64,000 nt of DNA from Trichosphaerium sp. ATCC 40318 (Eukaryota; Discosea; Flabellinia; Trichosidae), in the NCBI GenBank assembly GCA_038496445.1, contig JALMLS010000027.1, positions 124,001-188,000 of the forward strand. Direction: 5' to 3'. Made by a program: the position numbers and the translations under genes. Within the stretch, counting starts at the first letter, position 1, and every line of letters starts with the position of its first letter. Positions 1 through 10,800 of this stretch are shown piece by piece. Under the pieces are notes generated by a model that made no database searches, was not told the origin of the DNA, and worked only from the letters and a program-made list of their open reading frames with translations.

Positions 1-2
1 TT

Positions 3-113
3 CTGATCGTTGCTCAGCTAATGCAATGCAAGGAAAGCGATAAAATACAGAGTAAAGTTGAAACAAATATTGACAGAACTTGCAAGAGTAAGAAGCAAGA
101 GATTGTTACTTAG
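3..113 (+). CDS. 3' end of an unidentified gene
   Basis: An open frame of 36 codons enters from the left edge and stops at TAG 111-113. The peptide is Lys/Gln-rich near its end (KSKKQEIVT). It is too short to assign. It may be the last exon of a gene lying mostly outside the window, but a chance open frame of this length is also possible. About 200 bp of AT-rich sequence without a convincing frame separates it from the next gene. Confidence 0.3.
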   Translation: MIVAQLMQCKESDKIQSKVETNIDRTCKSKKQEIVT

Positions 114-320
114 CACAATAGTGAATAATTGCAATTCACTAATTGTTCTTACATTTTTGTGAAAGAGTGTCACCAAAGTACTAGAACCAAAAGGCAAGCG
201 ATGGGTAAGTGTGTAAAAGCTTCAAGTAACTTTAAGATAATTTTTGTTTTTTTGCTTTTATTTGAAAAAGTGTTCAAAAACTTAACGTGTTTGTAAGAAA
301 ACGTTGCAAACAGGTTGACA

Positions 321-3300
321 ATGGCAGAGCAGGATAAATTAGCAGCATTTGTATTCACTATCCATGACAATAAAGCAACACCACTCTGTGAAGCCTTCAA
401 CGTTTCAAGTGTAAATTTTTTTTCCACAAATAGCGTAAAGGAGTCCCTGCGATTCTTTGGTAATGATTCCAGGCGTAAACTAAATTCTTAACGATATATT
501 TAGCAAAAACAGTTGCTGATCGTCTAACAACCAAACCAGATCAACACAAAACAACACTGACACATGAAGGCTATTTTATTAATGTTCTAGTGTCATCAGG
601 GCTTATACTCATTCTGGTAACCAAAAATGGACTAACACGCTTGGATTTTGGGTGCTTAAGTAAAATTGAACAGGCAGTGAAAACATCGTACGGTGTTACG
701 CGTAACACATGAGTCTAATTTTCATGACACTATCCAGCGGATACAAAAGTGATCCTACGCAACCCATGGCACAACTGGAGTCCTCTTTGACAGCTATTCT
801 TACGATGTCGGACGCAGCAGATGATAAAATTACAAAGGTAAACTTCGTTTTTCTTCAATCTGTTTTTTTGCTTGGCACGTGATATTTTGTACTTTTAAAC
901 AACTAAGTGTGCCCTGGACACTATTTTCAAGAAATAATCGTCTAAGTGATGGAATATCTTGTTCTTTGTCATGAAGAAAACTAACTACTTCAAGCTGCAA
1001 CAACAGATTGACTCAAATAAGGAGATATTAATTCAGAACATTGATTCAGTTCTTGAAAGAGGAGAACGTATCGACAACCTTGTATGTCTTGCGCTGTTTT
1101 TTTAGTTTCATCCTTGTTTTACCGCGTATGAGACACGTGTAACATCATTGTAGGTGTGTCAAAGCGCGGACTTGAGTGTTTCAGCGAAGTCTTTTTATAA
1201 GAAATCTTCAAGCTTGAATTCCATTGGATTAGGCTTTTCTGGGTTTAATTGGGGATCTTCTACACCTAATATTAACGCACTTCTACCTGGTGTTGCCAAT
1301 ATAGATGGTAGCGTATTCGCACAGGAAAAATCAGCAAACCAAGATGCTGTAGATGGACTCATTACAGAGGTATACTTCCAATGTAGAATCTGTTGTTAAC
1401 CGATGATGTAGGGAGGTGATGTTGTTCGTGTAAAGGAAGTTAAAGTAGATGCGAATGTATTGGATATGGCTTCTTCAGTAAACGTCACACAAACTTACAT
1501 TAATCAATATGACACAGCCATAGAGACAAAGTATGTTTTGTTGGGTTTTTTTTGTAAGTACTTCATGTTTATATTCGCTAGATTTTCGTTCCCTCTTAAT
1601 GCTCTCGCTGCTGTATGTAAATTTACAGCAACGATCGATGGCCACGATATTGTCGGTGTTGTTCAAACTAAAGAGGAAGCAGAGGAGACTTATGATGATG
1701 CTCTTGCTGAAGGAAGAACAGCAGCTTTGATGCAAGAAGGTAAAAAAAACTTCACTCGAGAATCTTACATTTCTAATTGTTCTTTTAGAGGAGCCTGATG
1801 TTTTTGTCACATCTCTTGGCAATATACCACCTGGTGCTGAGGTTATTATAAAGATCACATATGTATCAGAGTTAGAGGTTGATGGAAAGGACATTAAATT
1901 CGTTCTACCTACAAGTGTAGCGCCAAGATATGCTCCTCCGGCTGATTTACAAACTCAGACATTGCCAAGTATTTCGAATGTTTTCTTTTCTATTGGCCTT
2001 GAGATGTCATGTGATATCACTGGAGTGAAGTGTTCTGATTACACAATCGATAGCACTCTTGAAGGCACAAAGGGATTAGTGGTGATGGATGGGCAAAAAG
2101 AGGAAAACCGAGTTGTTCTTTTGAACAAGAAAACGGACTTCGCTCTACAAGTTAGCCTTGCTGAACCGAATCAGGTATTGTATACGCTCGAACTAAAATT
2201 GATAATTAATATTTTATAGCCTAGAGTATGGTTAGAACATGATAAGGAGCATAAATCTATCGCTGTAATGGCGTCATTCTATCCAGATTTAGAAGTTGAA
2301 GAAATTGTATGTTTTTAAACCTTTATTATTATTATTTGTATAACGCTTTAAAGGTTAACGAAGTCGTTATTGTGATTGACTGTAGTGGATCAATGTCAGG
2401 ATCTCGTATTAATAGCGCAAGACAAGCCCTAAAAGAGTTACTCGACACAATCGTAAGAGATAAATCAAAACCACTTTTTTTCTTACTTCTTACTTATTTT
2501 ATTTTAACAGCCTAGCACGTGCTTCGTAAATGTATGTAGATTTGGGTCATCACATAAGTTATTATTCAGAAATAGTCAGCCTTGTAATGAGAAAACAAAG
2601 AAAGCAATTCGCGAACTACAAGTTGAAGCCGATCTTGGAGGAACAGAGCTACTAAAACCTTTGCATGCTATTCTTTCTTCAAAGGCTAAATACCCAAGAC
2701 AAGTATTCGTGATGACGGATGGAGAAGTATCCAATACTGATCAGATAATAAGATATGTTAGAGCTAAGAAGGGTAAGAGATTTGTTGTTAACGAAGATAT
2801 TTTGTGTCAAAAAAAGTGAAGCAGGCGTTTGTTTACCATTCTGTTTGTAGGGTCTACAAGGATTTTTTCTTTTGGTATTGGTAGTGGATGTTCAAAGGAG
2901 CTTGTATCAGGAATAGCACGTGCTGGTAATGGTAAAGCAGAGTATATATCTGATAATTACGCTTTAAAGCAAGTTGTCGTTCGTCAAGTCAAGTTAGCTG
3001 TAGCACCAGCACTTATAGACGTACGTTTCATTCTTCCCTTTTTTTTTAAACCAACAGTTCACTCCTTAGTAAATATTTGCCTTATGAAAAGCAAACAAAA
3101 CCCAAACCTACATGTTTTTATTTGTTCATCGAATTATTTCGTCTGTATTCGTGTGTTGCTTTTAACAAAGTTATTGTAGATGAATATGGACTGGGGAGCT
3201 ATTAAACCTGATCAACAGTCACCTCATGTTATACCGTCCTTGTTTAGTGGTTCTAGACAAATAGTTTATGCTGTGATGCCAGATACTGTAAAGTTTGATG

Positions 3301-3823
3301 AAACACAAGTTGTTTTATCTGTTATGTGCAATGGTAAGGAGAATCAATTTGCAATTAAAGCGAGTATGAGCGATATAAGAGAAGACAAAATGGTACATAC
3401 GCTTGCAGTTAAGAATATGATCACAGAGTTGCTTGAAGGCACGTTTCTTTTTCTTTTTTTTTTGTTTGTTTGTCAAATTGTTCGTTTGATTTCTTGCTGA
3501 GTTCGAACTTTGTGCTTATGAGGGTTTTAGGGGCTTCTAGATTTCATGAAGAGTCTGGAGCTTTGATGGCGCAGTACAAGACTGCAGATAAGGACTTTAT
3601 TAAGCACCGTGTTGAGAAGTTAGGAGTTATGTACCAATTGGCTTCAAAGCACACCAGCTTTGTTGCTGTAGATACTAGAGAAGGTACTTCAACGCAGACT
3701 GAAATGGTTCAAGGGAAATTAGCAGGCGATAAAAAAATGCCTGTGACGACTTGGGTACAGCTAGGAGATAATGAACCAGTGTCGTGGCTGGGTAGAATCA
3801 AGGGCATTTTCTTTAGAAATTAG
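321..3823 (+). CDS. YKT6-like R-SNARE fused to a VIT-VWA domain protein
   Basis: The first five exons encode a longin/R-SNARE protein of YKT6 type. The longin part has TPLCEAFNVSSVNFF; the SNARE helix has VLERGERIDNLV, with the zero-layer Arg, followed by SAKSFYKKS. Where YKT6 should end in a CC-x-x-M prenylation tail, the frame stays open without a stop. It continues through an intron at 1370-1411 into a VIT domain (VTQTYINQYDTAIETK, then FPLNALAAV) and a VWA domain with a complete MIDAS: DCSGSMS, the Thr of GGTEL, and the Asp of MTDGE. The C-terminal part has the family signature YQLASKHTSFVAVD and stops at TAG 3821-3823. Recognised introns include 688-737, 837-994, 1082-1153, 1370-1411, 3021-3179 and a GC-AG intron at 3439-3530. 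YKT6 works in vesicle fusion; VIT-VWA proteins are poorly understood. Two separate genes missed by the models is the main alternative, but no stop or start is needed between the halves. Confidence 0.8.
3439..3530 (+). other. GC-AG intron (donor GCACGT)
   Basis: The donor is GAAG|GCACGT and the acceptor is GGTTTTAG|GG. The phase (one base left over) joins the flanking VIT-VWA exons. The nearest GT donor, two bases downstream, would produce an immediate stop, so the GC donor is required by the frame. Confidence 0.7.
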
Positions 3824-3834
3824 TAAATGAAATT

Positions 3835-3840
3835 AATAAA
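3835..3840 (+). terminator. Possible poly(A) signal of the SNARE-VIT-VWA gene
   Basis: AATAAA lies 12 bases after the stop codon. The position is close but usual for compact genomes. In AT-rich DNA this hexamer is frequent by chance. Confidence 0.3.
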
Positions 3841-3979
3841 TAGTTGTTAGCTTAATTAAAACCGTTCAAAGCTTTGTATTATTGTAAATAGTGCAAAGCA
3901 TATACGTTACATATTGGAAGGTCAATACAAAGCAAAACAAAAGCGAACCAATGACATGTAAGCAAGTGAAGTCATGTTT

Positions 3980-5720
3980 TTACCATACACGTGGTGCAGT
4001 TTTCCATTCGTCAACAATACACCCTTCATCCATAATGTAGTACCTACGTATTCGTAAGTATAACAAAAGAGATATAAAGGTTTATTATAACGTACTTGCT
4101 GTAACATGCCGCAGTAAGGCAAGAATGATTTGGTGTAATCCGTAAAAGAGTACCAATAGGATATTTTTCCTTTTTTTTCTTGTTATTTAAACAACTACAT
4201 TATAAAGAAACGTACAACGTCAAGTTTACCATCAACTCCTTCTACAATACCTACTTCTTGACTACACATAATGATAAGCATAGTCAAAACAAATATATGA
4301 ACAAGAGCTTGGTACCTTATGCTTACAATCTTAAGGTTTGGATGATCTTGGATTACTCCCCATTGCTTGTATTCCAAGTGCGAAGGACCAAGGTCTTTGG
4401 ATAAACCCAAAGCACCAGCATCTATAAGAAGTCTTGGATTATCTCCACGATATCTTGACACAACTCTAGCTAGCACAAAACATGCGCAAGCTTCCATTTC
4501 GCAACTTCCAATTTTAGCTTGTGTTACATCCATAAAAGCGTAGTTTCCTGAAAAAAGGTCACGTGATTTCAATTTTTAGTTTGTTTGAGGGCGCACCAGG
4601 GTGCATTTCATTTATTCCTTTGAGTGAAGCATCACTTGAGCATGTTGGTGTAGAGCCAATAGCAATGGCTTCTACTTTAAGACCAGCTGCGATGAGCTTG
4701 TCTTTAAAACTTGCTGTGACCTTAACTTCATCCTCAGCGACTGATTTAATCTCTTCTCTATTACCTCCATGATAAGAGTGACCAGCGTGACAATATACGC
4801 CTACCTTTGAGATTGTAAGTGTCGTACATTGAGTGAGTTTCAGTTGAGTACTAGAGTTGTAGATGGTCCTTCTGCTATCTCCTTTGCGAAGTGCACTGCT
4901 TCGTCACCTATTATCAATTACCACACAGTCAATGTGGAGAGAATCCTACCAGATGTATCAATCCCTGTGCGGTGGTATCCTGGGTCAATATCTAAGTACA
5001 AATGCAAGGTTGTCTTTTCTTCTTCTGCTACTTTTTTAGCAATTTCGAAACCTTCCCTTTTTTTCCATTAATTCAAATTTTTCTCGATTGGTTACTCTTT
5101 AATTGTACCTTGAGTCAACTAGAAAGCAAACCCTACGTATATTCTTTGCGTATTGGAGTAGTCTTTTACATTTGGAAGGCACTGAAGAGTAGTTAATGCG
5201 TATGTAAAAAAAAACTACGTACCAATTGGCACAGCGTATAGAACGTCCTGAAAACCTGCGTCAATGAAGAATTCTGCTTCGCCAAGCGTAGAGACTACAA
5301 TACAAGAGCGTTCCTATTTGACAGTTGTCAGTGAGAAAAGTAGAATCGTAATGTAACGTTATACGCACTAAAAAGTCCTTCGTTGTTGCGTTTTTAATGT
5401 CGTTCCCGTATAATTGGTACAATGCGCCTTCAATTGTTTTGTGGGTCTTAATATGTGGTCTAAGCGTAACCTTGACAGCGTCAGGTACGTATATAACGGT
5501 TTTTTGTGTACATTGTATTTTTTCGCTCTATCCAGCATTTTCTGTCCGTTGGAGGCCAAAACTTTTCTATCCACCTTATTTGTAAGCTACAGTGATGTAC
5601 TAAATCAAGTACTATTAGGCTCGGTGTTGGCAAGTCATCTATTGATCTTTTAGGCGCTCCATTGCTTCCTTTCTTCAAACGTGCTATGGCTTCTTCAATT
5701 TTATCGTATGACAGGCTCAT
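3980..5720 (-). CDS. D-serine dehydratase / D-threonine aldolase-like PLP enzyme
   Basis: This is a multi-exon gene. The N-terminus carries DDLPTPSLIVDRKVL. The next exon has RPHIKTHKT, whose lysine is the expected Schiff-base residue of the fold III (alanine racemase-like) PLP enzymes. Further exons give TLGEAEFFIDAGF, DIDPGYHRTGI, CHAGHSYHGG, GSTPTCSSDA, and DAGALGLSKDLG. Near the end is PNHSC, the zinc-binding His/Cys motif of eukaryotic D-serine dehydratases. The last exon ends EWKTAPRVW with TAA at 3980-3982. The family deaminates D-serine to pyruvate or cleaves D-threonine; the substrate cannot be chosen from sequence. The start at MSLSYDKIEE was preferred because it is the nearest ATG upstream of the conserved block; the frame remains open somewhat further upstream. 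The region around 5060-5200 is the least certain part of the exon structure. Confidence 0.85.
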
Positions 5721-5990
5721 TGGTAGTGTCAAAAAACTGTTTGATAAAAGTGTCACTTTGACTTTTTTGACTAGAATAGACTCTTGACACCGGTCCTCTG
5801 AGGAGATCTCTATATGGCCTTTGTAGGCTACCAAGATTACTACGTATTGTGACTACCTAAGGGTAATAAGGGAGGTTCAGAATAGGCAAAGTAGTGGTAA
5901 AAAACAAAGATCAATTCACTTAATGGTTCCGGGTATTTTAAGATATCCAACAGGCAAAACAGACTTTCTACTTTAAACACGCAACAGTTG
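5721..5990. promoter_or_regulatory. Bidirectional promoter region
   Basis: These 270 bp separate the divergent starts of the D-serine dehydratase-like gene (-) and the glucosyltransferase gene (+). No TATA box or other named element stands out. The region must hold the promoter of both genes unless unseen upstream exons exist. Confidence 0.4.
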
Positions 5991-7823
5991 ATGTCTCAAA
6001 AACGAATAGCTATATTCACAACAGGTTCTAGAGGAGATGTAGAGCCTTGCGTGAGCCTTGCGTTAAAGCTGATGAGCAAAAACTTTGTGGTGCTTCTAGG
6101 TGCTTTTTCTTACGTATATTAACTCTAACAACGTATAAAGGAGCTGATCCTAACCATGAGGACTTTGTAAAGTCACGTGGGGTACCATACGTCAGTACTG
6201 GAGTAGATACGCAAAAAATCCTTGAAGAATTTAAAAGCGGAAAAGATATGAACGAAATGAAGGAAAAACTACAAAATATGTATGTCAAGGTGTCCTATGA
6301 TTCATGGAAAGCAAGCGAGGCATTCAAACCGGATGTAGTAGCTACTCACAAGGTAAGTCCGTATTTCTTGTATAACATGTGTTTATGTCGTTGTGACCCT
6401 TTCACGCAGTCAGTTTTTGCTGGGTTTGGTATTGCTGCAAAACTTGGTAAACCTTACGTACAGGTACTAAAGTCACTGGTATTTTATTGTTGTAGTAACT
6501 AGCTTGTTAGTTTTCTTTCTCTCCGTGGGATGCATCGGGATCTTATCCAACGTTTTTTGATGAGAAGGCAATGGCCGATCCATCATGTTGGTATTTTACC
6601 AAAGAGACAACACCTCAGAAACAGTTTGCAAATTTTGTTGCCCATACAGCAGCAATAGAAGGTGGTTGGTTAGGGCAATATGGTCATGTTAAAGATACTT
6701 TGAAGATGGACAATCTCCCAAAAACGTGTGCTTATTTCCTACTTAGCAAATCTAAAGTATGTCTCCTGCAAATGGATTTTTCTTATTTTTTTCTAAATCG
6801 TACTTCAAGGTGCCAGTATTGAGCGCTTGGAGCCCAAGTATCCTCAACCCACCAGATTTTAAGGCACCTCATTCTAATGTCACTGGGTACTGGTTTATGG
6901 ACACTGTGAGAAAGTCTTCATGGGAACCACCTAAAGTACAAACATTTAGTTGTACTTATTGTTTACTTTTTTTCAAAGACTTTGACTGATTTTCTTGCTT
7001 CCGGTGACAAACCTGTCTATATCGGTTTTGGTAGTATGTTTGCAGATAATCCAGATAAAGTTCGTGAGAGTATAATGGGTGTAATAAAAAACACTAAACA
7101 ACGCTTTGTTCTTCTTGGTGGATGGGCAAAAATATTTGGAGTAAGTCGGAAGTTCAATACACTCAGAGTAACAATTCTCTAGGAGAAGGACTTAAGCGAT
7201 GATGTCTTTGTGATTAATGAAGTACCTCATAGTTGGTTATTACCAAAAATGAAAGCAGCAGTAATTCACGGAGGTGCAGGAACTACTGGAGCTTGTAAGT
7301 GAAAAAAGAAAGAAAAAACCCCGATATCTAACTTTCTCAAGGTCTTCGTGCTGGTATCCCAACGATTATCGTTGCTCATATTTCTGATCAACCATGGTGG
7401 GGAAACCTGTTATATCATCAAGGCGTAGGAACATCACAAATGCATGTCAAGGACATAAGTACTGAAAATCTCACTGCAGCAGTAACAGAAGCCATATCAA
7501 ATAAATCAATGATAGAAAAAGCAAAAGCTATTGGTACTACTTTACTGCACTTTGTTGTTAACAAGTTAGTTGTATCTTTATTAAATGTTGTTACAGGCGA
7601 AAGTATTGCAAAGGAAGATGGACTTGAGCAGGCTGCCAAAATTATTCAACGCGCTATCGATGATAATTGTGTTCCTTGTTTCGAGATGGATAGCCCTCCT
7701 TGGTTAAAACGAGACCCTCCAATGCCATCAACAGAGGAAGATTTCTTATGGATGTATGAGAACAATATGCATCAATATGAACCTGAGATAGTTAAAAAGC
7801 ACTTTCAGGACACTAAAAAATAA
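5991..7823 (+). CDS. GT1-family UDP-glucosyltransferase (sterol glucosyltransferase-like)
   Basis: The protein begins MSQKRIAIFTTGSRGDVEP, the N-terminal loop typical of UGT80/MurG-type GT-B enzymes. It continues with GADPNHEDFVKSRGVPY, then PWDASGSYPTFFDE. The C-terminal Rossmann half has PVYIGFGSM and the nucleotide-sugar signature HGGAGTTGACLRAGIP followed by DQPWWGNLL. Stop is TAA at 7821-7823. The size, roughly 470 residues, matches the catalytic part of sterol 3-beta-glucosyltransferases; the PH/GRAM domains of fungal Atg26 are absent. Introns are short, for example GTGCTTTTT...AAAG after residue 35 and one ending ...GCTTGTTAG before FSFSPWDASG. The family moves glucose from UDP-glucose to sterols or other lipids at membranes; the acceptor here is inference from family resemblance. 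Confidence 0.88.
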
Positions 7824-8924
7824 ACTGCATCGAAAAGTAACTCACGTGAAAAGAAACTTGGATATTGAACCCACCAGTAATATAGTTCTTCTAACTACTA
7901 GAAATACTTTACAAATACTCTATAGACAATGTACTAGTAACAAGGATTTGGAAACAGCATCGTTTTGTTTCACGTGATTTTCTCAAAACAGCGACGACTT
8001 GCAACCTACAGTATTCAAAAACTGTTCTTGTAATCTCAAACGTATTCATAGCCACTTTAAAGAATTCGTTCATAGTTTTATTATTAAGGTAGCGCTAATA
8101 ACGTTGTCAAATAGCGTTATCTTCTAAGTACAAACAGCGGGTAAATCTATTGTGCGACTTTTTAAAGTCACTTACTATGGCTCTGAGTTATCCGCTGGCG
8201 CGGAAACCACCTGAGGTAGACAACGCTAATGGTATAAGATACAGAAAACTACTCTGATGTTTCGGGGTTATCGCGCCGCATGAACAAAAATACCGAGGAA
8301 AACCTTTTTTCCCAATACTTGTCATGTCAACTTTACAAAATCTAATTAATATGTTTTTAAGCGTACTTTTGACAAAGTGGACGATATTTTCTCCCACGGA
8401 ACAACAGATTTGAAACAATGTCCGGCGAGTTTAACTGTCAAATTCCATATTGTCTCGGGATTGGTTGGCCATAACACCCATTCAGTAAGATATTTGGGGC
8501 CTATAAAACAAAACTAGCCACTCCACCAAATTCTCCACCGCTTTTGGTTTTTTTTTATGATTTATTTTACGACAAAAGGTCGTTGCATCACGTTGTGGGT
8601 AACAATAGACGGGTATAAACCTCTAGCGAGTGTACATTAATGGCGTGCATCAAAAAACGTGTGTGCAGACGGAGAAGATGCTCTAAATCGGATAGTAGGC
8701 AATCAGAGCTCGAGTACGTCAAATATAGATCAACAAAACAAATATTTGTTACATTCTCTCTATTATCCTTTTTATCGCTTCTCCTACACCGCTTACGCCC
8801 AAATTTACTACTGCCTTGTTTTACAATTCTCTTTATCAAGCGTTTCGCTACAACGTTTAGAATTCACAAATTATCATTCCCAACCGCTTCTAATAGCTCC
8901 TATTAACTTCCGTATAGTTTTACG
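7824..8924. other. Long intergenic stretch, no convincing gene
   Basis: About 1.1 kb is left between the glucosyltransferase and the MORN gene. Two overlapping plus-strand frames around 8640-8994 could code: one gives a basic start (IKKRVCRRRRC), another a Ser/Asn-rich stretch. Neither has clear splice sites, a family signature or a good start, so they are not called. CACGTG occurs at about 7843 and 7973. The rest is AT-rich without recognisable structure. Confidence 0.4.
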
Positions 8925-9561
8925 ATGTTTCCAAAAGAATTACAGTGGCTTATCTACAACTCCTGTAAAGAGTTGTACATCAAGTGGCCTCTAATATGTA
9001 AAGCTACAGCATGTAGATCTCGATTTAATTGTTCACTACAAAAACATGGAGCGTGGGTTTGTTGGAACAAGAAGTGTCAGAAATACAAGCTACAGCACTT
9101 TCGTAATGGTAAACCAGAAGGTAAATACATAAGATGGCATCAAAATAGTTGTATAGAGGTGATATGTTGGTACAAAAATGGTCTTCTTCATGGTGAGTAT
9201 AAAGCATGGTATCAAAATGGAAAACCTGCTGAACATTGTTTGTATAAATATGGAAAGGTTGATGGTACTTATAAGAGATGGTTTGATAATGGTCAGTTGA
9301 ACCTTGCTTGTCAGTTCAAGAAAGGGAAATGTAATAATCAAAAGAAAGAAAAATGTAGTAAAGAAAAACAATGTCAAGCTGAAACAAGGGTTTTAAATGA
9401 ACTTACTAAAAGCCTAGAATTCTTCACGTGTGAAGACCTACAGGTACAGTCCCGACGTTTTTTTAAATTCTCGTTTTATAACAACAAACACTTCTTCTTC
9501 TTATGGTAGTCTCATGTTTGCTTAGGAGCTAGTACGAGGGGACTGTGCGAATAGATTGTAA
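8925..9561 (+). CDS. MORN-variant repeat protein
   Basis: The frame starts MFPKELQWLIYNSCKELY and continues into at least three tandem units of about 23-25 residues of the form G-K-Y-I-R-W-H-Q-N, G-E-Y-K-A-W-Y-Q-N-G-K, G-T-Y-K-R-W-F-D-N-G. These match the MORN-variant (YwqK-like) repeat. A Lys/Cys-rich tail follows. An intron at 9444-9525 (GTACAG...GCTTAG) would add a short last exon ending NRL with TAA at 9559-9561; without splicing the frame stops at 9509. The coding part is therefore nearly intronless, unlike its neighbours. MORN-variant proteins, often next to F-box genes, are typical of amoeba-infecting giant viruses but also occur in protists. Molecular role unknown. Confidence 0.65.
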
Positions 9562-9760
9562 ATTAAAAAAAAAAGCCACATGTAACAATAAAGTAATAAG
9601 CATACAAGAAAGTTTCTAAATCAAAGCGTTCATGAAGGCAACACTTAGTATTCAAAGGACGAAACCATTGGTTTTATTGTCATGTGTGTTCGTATTATTG
9701 TTTAAAACCGGGTAGTGTACACTTATTCGACATTCAAAAGTGAAGAAGGGTGTTGTTAAC

Positions 9761-10525
9761 TCAATTAATAGCTCCAAATACATTGATATGTTTTACATGT
9801 TCAAGCTTGACCAATTGAGCCAAACTGGTCGCTGTAATAGCATCACAATTGTCTAATAGTAAGCGTCTGACATTTGTTAATGATTTGATTCCATTATCTG
9901 TCAATGATAGTCCATCATAGATATGAACCGTATGCACATTTGCAAGGTGTTTTAGCCAGCTATCTTGAGGATCATCAACCATAATTGTATGTACACATGC
10001 GAGTGCCTTCAGCCAATCACCTGTAACACCTGGGCAACCACAAATATTAACTGTGTGGACATTCTTGAGAGCTTTTATACCATTAATGGTAATACGCTTA
10101 CAACCTCTAAGTGTAATTTTGTGCACGTGTTTAAGAGCATTTAATGAAACATCTGTAATGTTTGTTTTGGTCAAGTTAATGTTGTAAATCCTGTTTTTCC
10201 CTCTTTTTACCAATTCAAGGATTCTGCTATCTTTTATTAATGTATGAGAAAGATCTATAGTATGAACACCAGATAGGCAAGCTATATTTCTCTTTGACAG
10301 CTTTAGATGCGTATGCCAATTGAAACAAACGATTTTAGTGTTTTTTAATAACGGATTACGTCTTAGCACCAAGCAATCTGACGATTTCAGTAATTGTATT
10401 GTTCCAAGACCGACATTGCGCCGTATGATGTTTAGAAATAAGTGACATACTGTAGAAGTTGTAATACGCTGTTTTCTGTTTAAATAACGTAATATATGCG
10501 TTAGTATCTCTGGTAACGTTCTCAA
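9761..10525 (-). CDS. F-box / leucine-rich repeat protein, intronless
   Basis: A single uninterrupted frame of 254 codons. Residues about 4-35 fit an F-box (LPEILTHILRYL, then TTSTVCHLF). The rest consists of AMN1/FBXL-like leucine-rich repeats such as ALKHVHKITLRGCKRIT, ALKNVHTVNICGCPGVT and SLTNVRRLLLDNCDAIT. F-box proteins present substrates to SCF ubiquitin ligases through Skp1; the LRR part would bind the substrate. The lack of introns, in a window where nearly all genes of this size have many, is notable. Together with the adjacent MORN gene it suggests retroposition or acquisition from a large DNA virus. The upstream flank (10528-10800) is duplicated near 12.6 kb. Confidence 0.8.
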   Translation of the reverse strand: MRTLPEILTHILRYLNRKQRITTSTVCHLFLNIIRRNVGLGTIQLLKSSDCLVLRRNPLLKNTKIVCFNWHTHLKLSKRNIACLSGVHTIDLSHTLIKDSRILELVKRGKNRIYNINLTKTNITDVSLNALKHVHKITLRGCKRITINGIKALKNVHTVNICGCPGVTGDWLKALACVHTIMVDDPQDSWLKHLANVHTVHIYDGLSLTDNGIKSLTNVRRLLLDNCDAITATSLAQLVKLEHVKHINVFGAIN

Positions 10526-10527
10526 AC

Positions 10528-10800
10528 TGTTGAGTATTGTGGTTTGAATATTTGTTATACACGCTAGAAAGGAAACATACTGTGGACTTTGTTATTTTTA
10601 GAACACCAAATGTATTCAGTCACCAAAAAAGGCACTACATCCAATGTTCACAAGTACTACACATGAAATACAGGCGACGTTTGCAGAGCATTTGAACATG
10701 GCGCTGTTGCTAATTTTTTGCGAAAGGGATACAAAAGTCAAGAAGAATTTCCATGTAATGTAAAGACTAACAAGCTAGTAATGGAAATTTTTCATAACAA
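10528..10800 (+). repeat. Dispersed duplicate, copy 1 (F-box gene upstream flank)
   Basis: This block and 12590-12984 share, in the same order and orientation, an exact 17-mer (10528-10544), an exact 36-mer (10566-10601), then AGGCGACGTTTGCA, and near the end GCTAGTAAT...GGAAATTTTTCAT. Spacing between shared blocks differs, so the copies have diverged by indels. Copy 1 lies directly upstream of the F-box gene and should include its promoter. Confidence 0.75.

Noticed and set aside
8640-8994. Two overlapping plus-strand frames upstream of the MORN gene
   Set aside because: There are no clear splice sites, start context or protein signature; the two frames compete for the same DNA.
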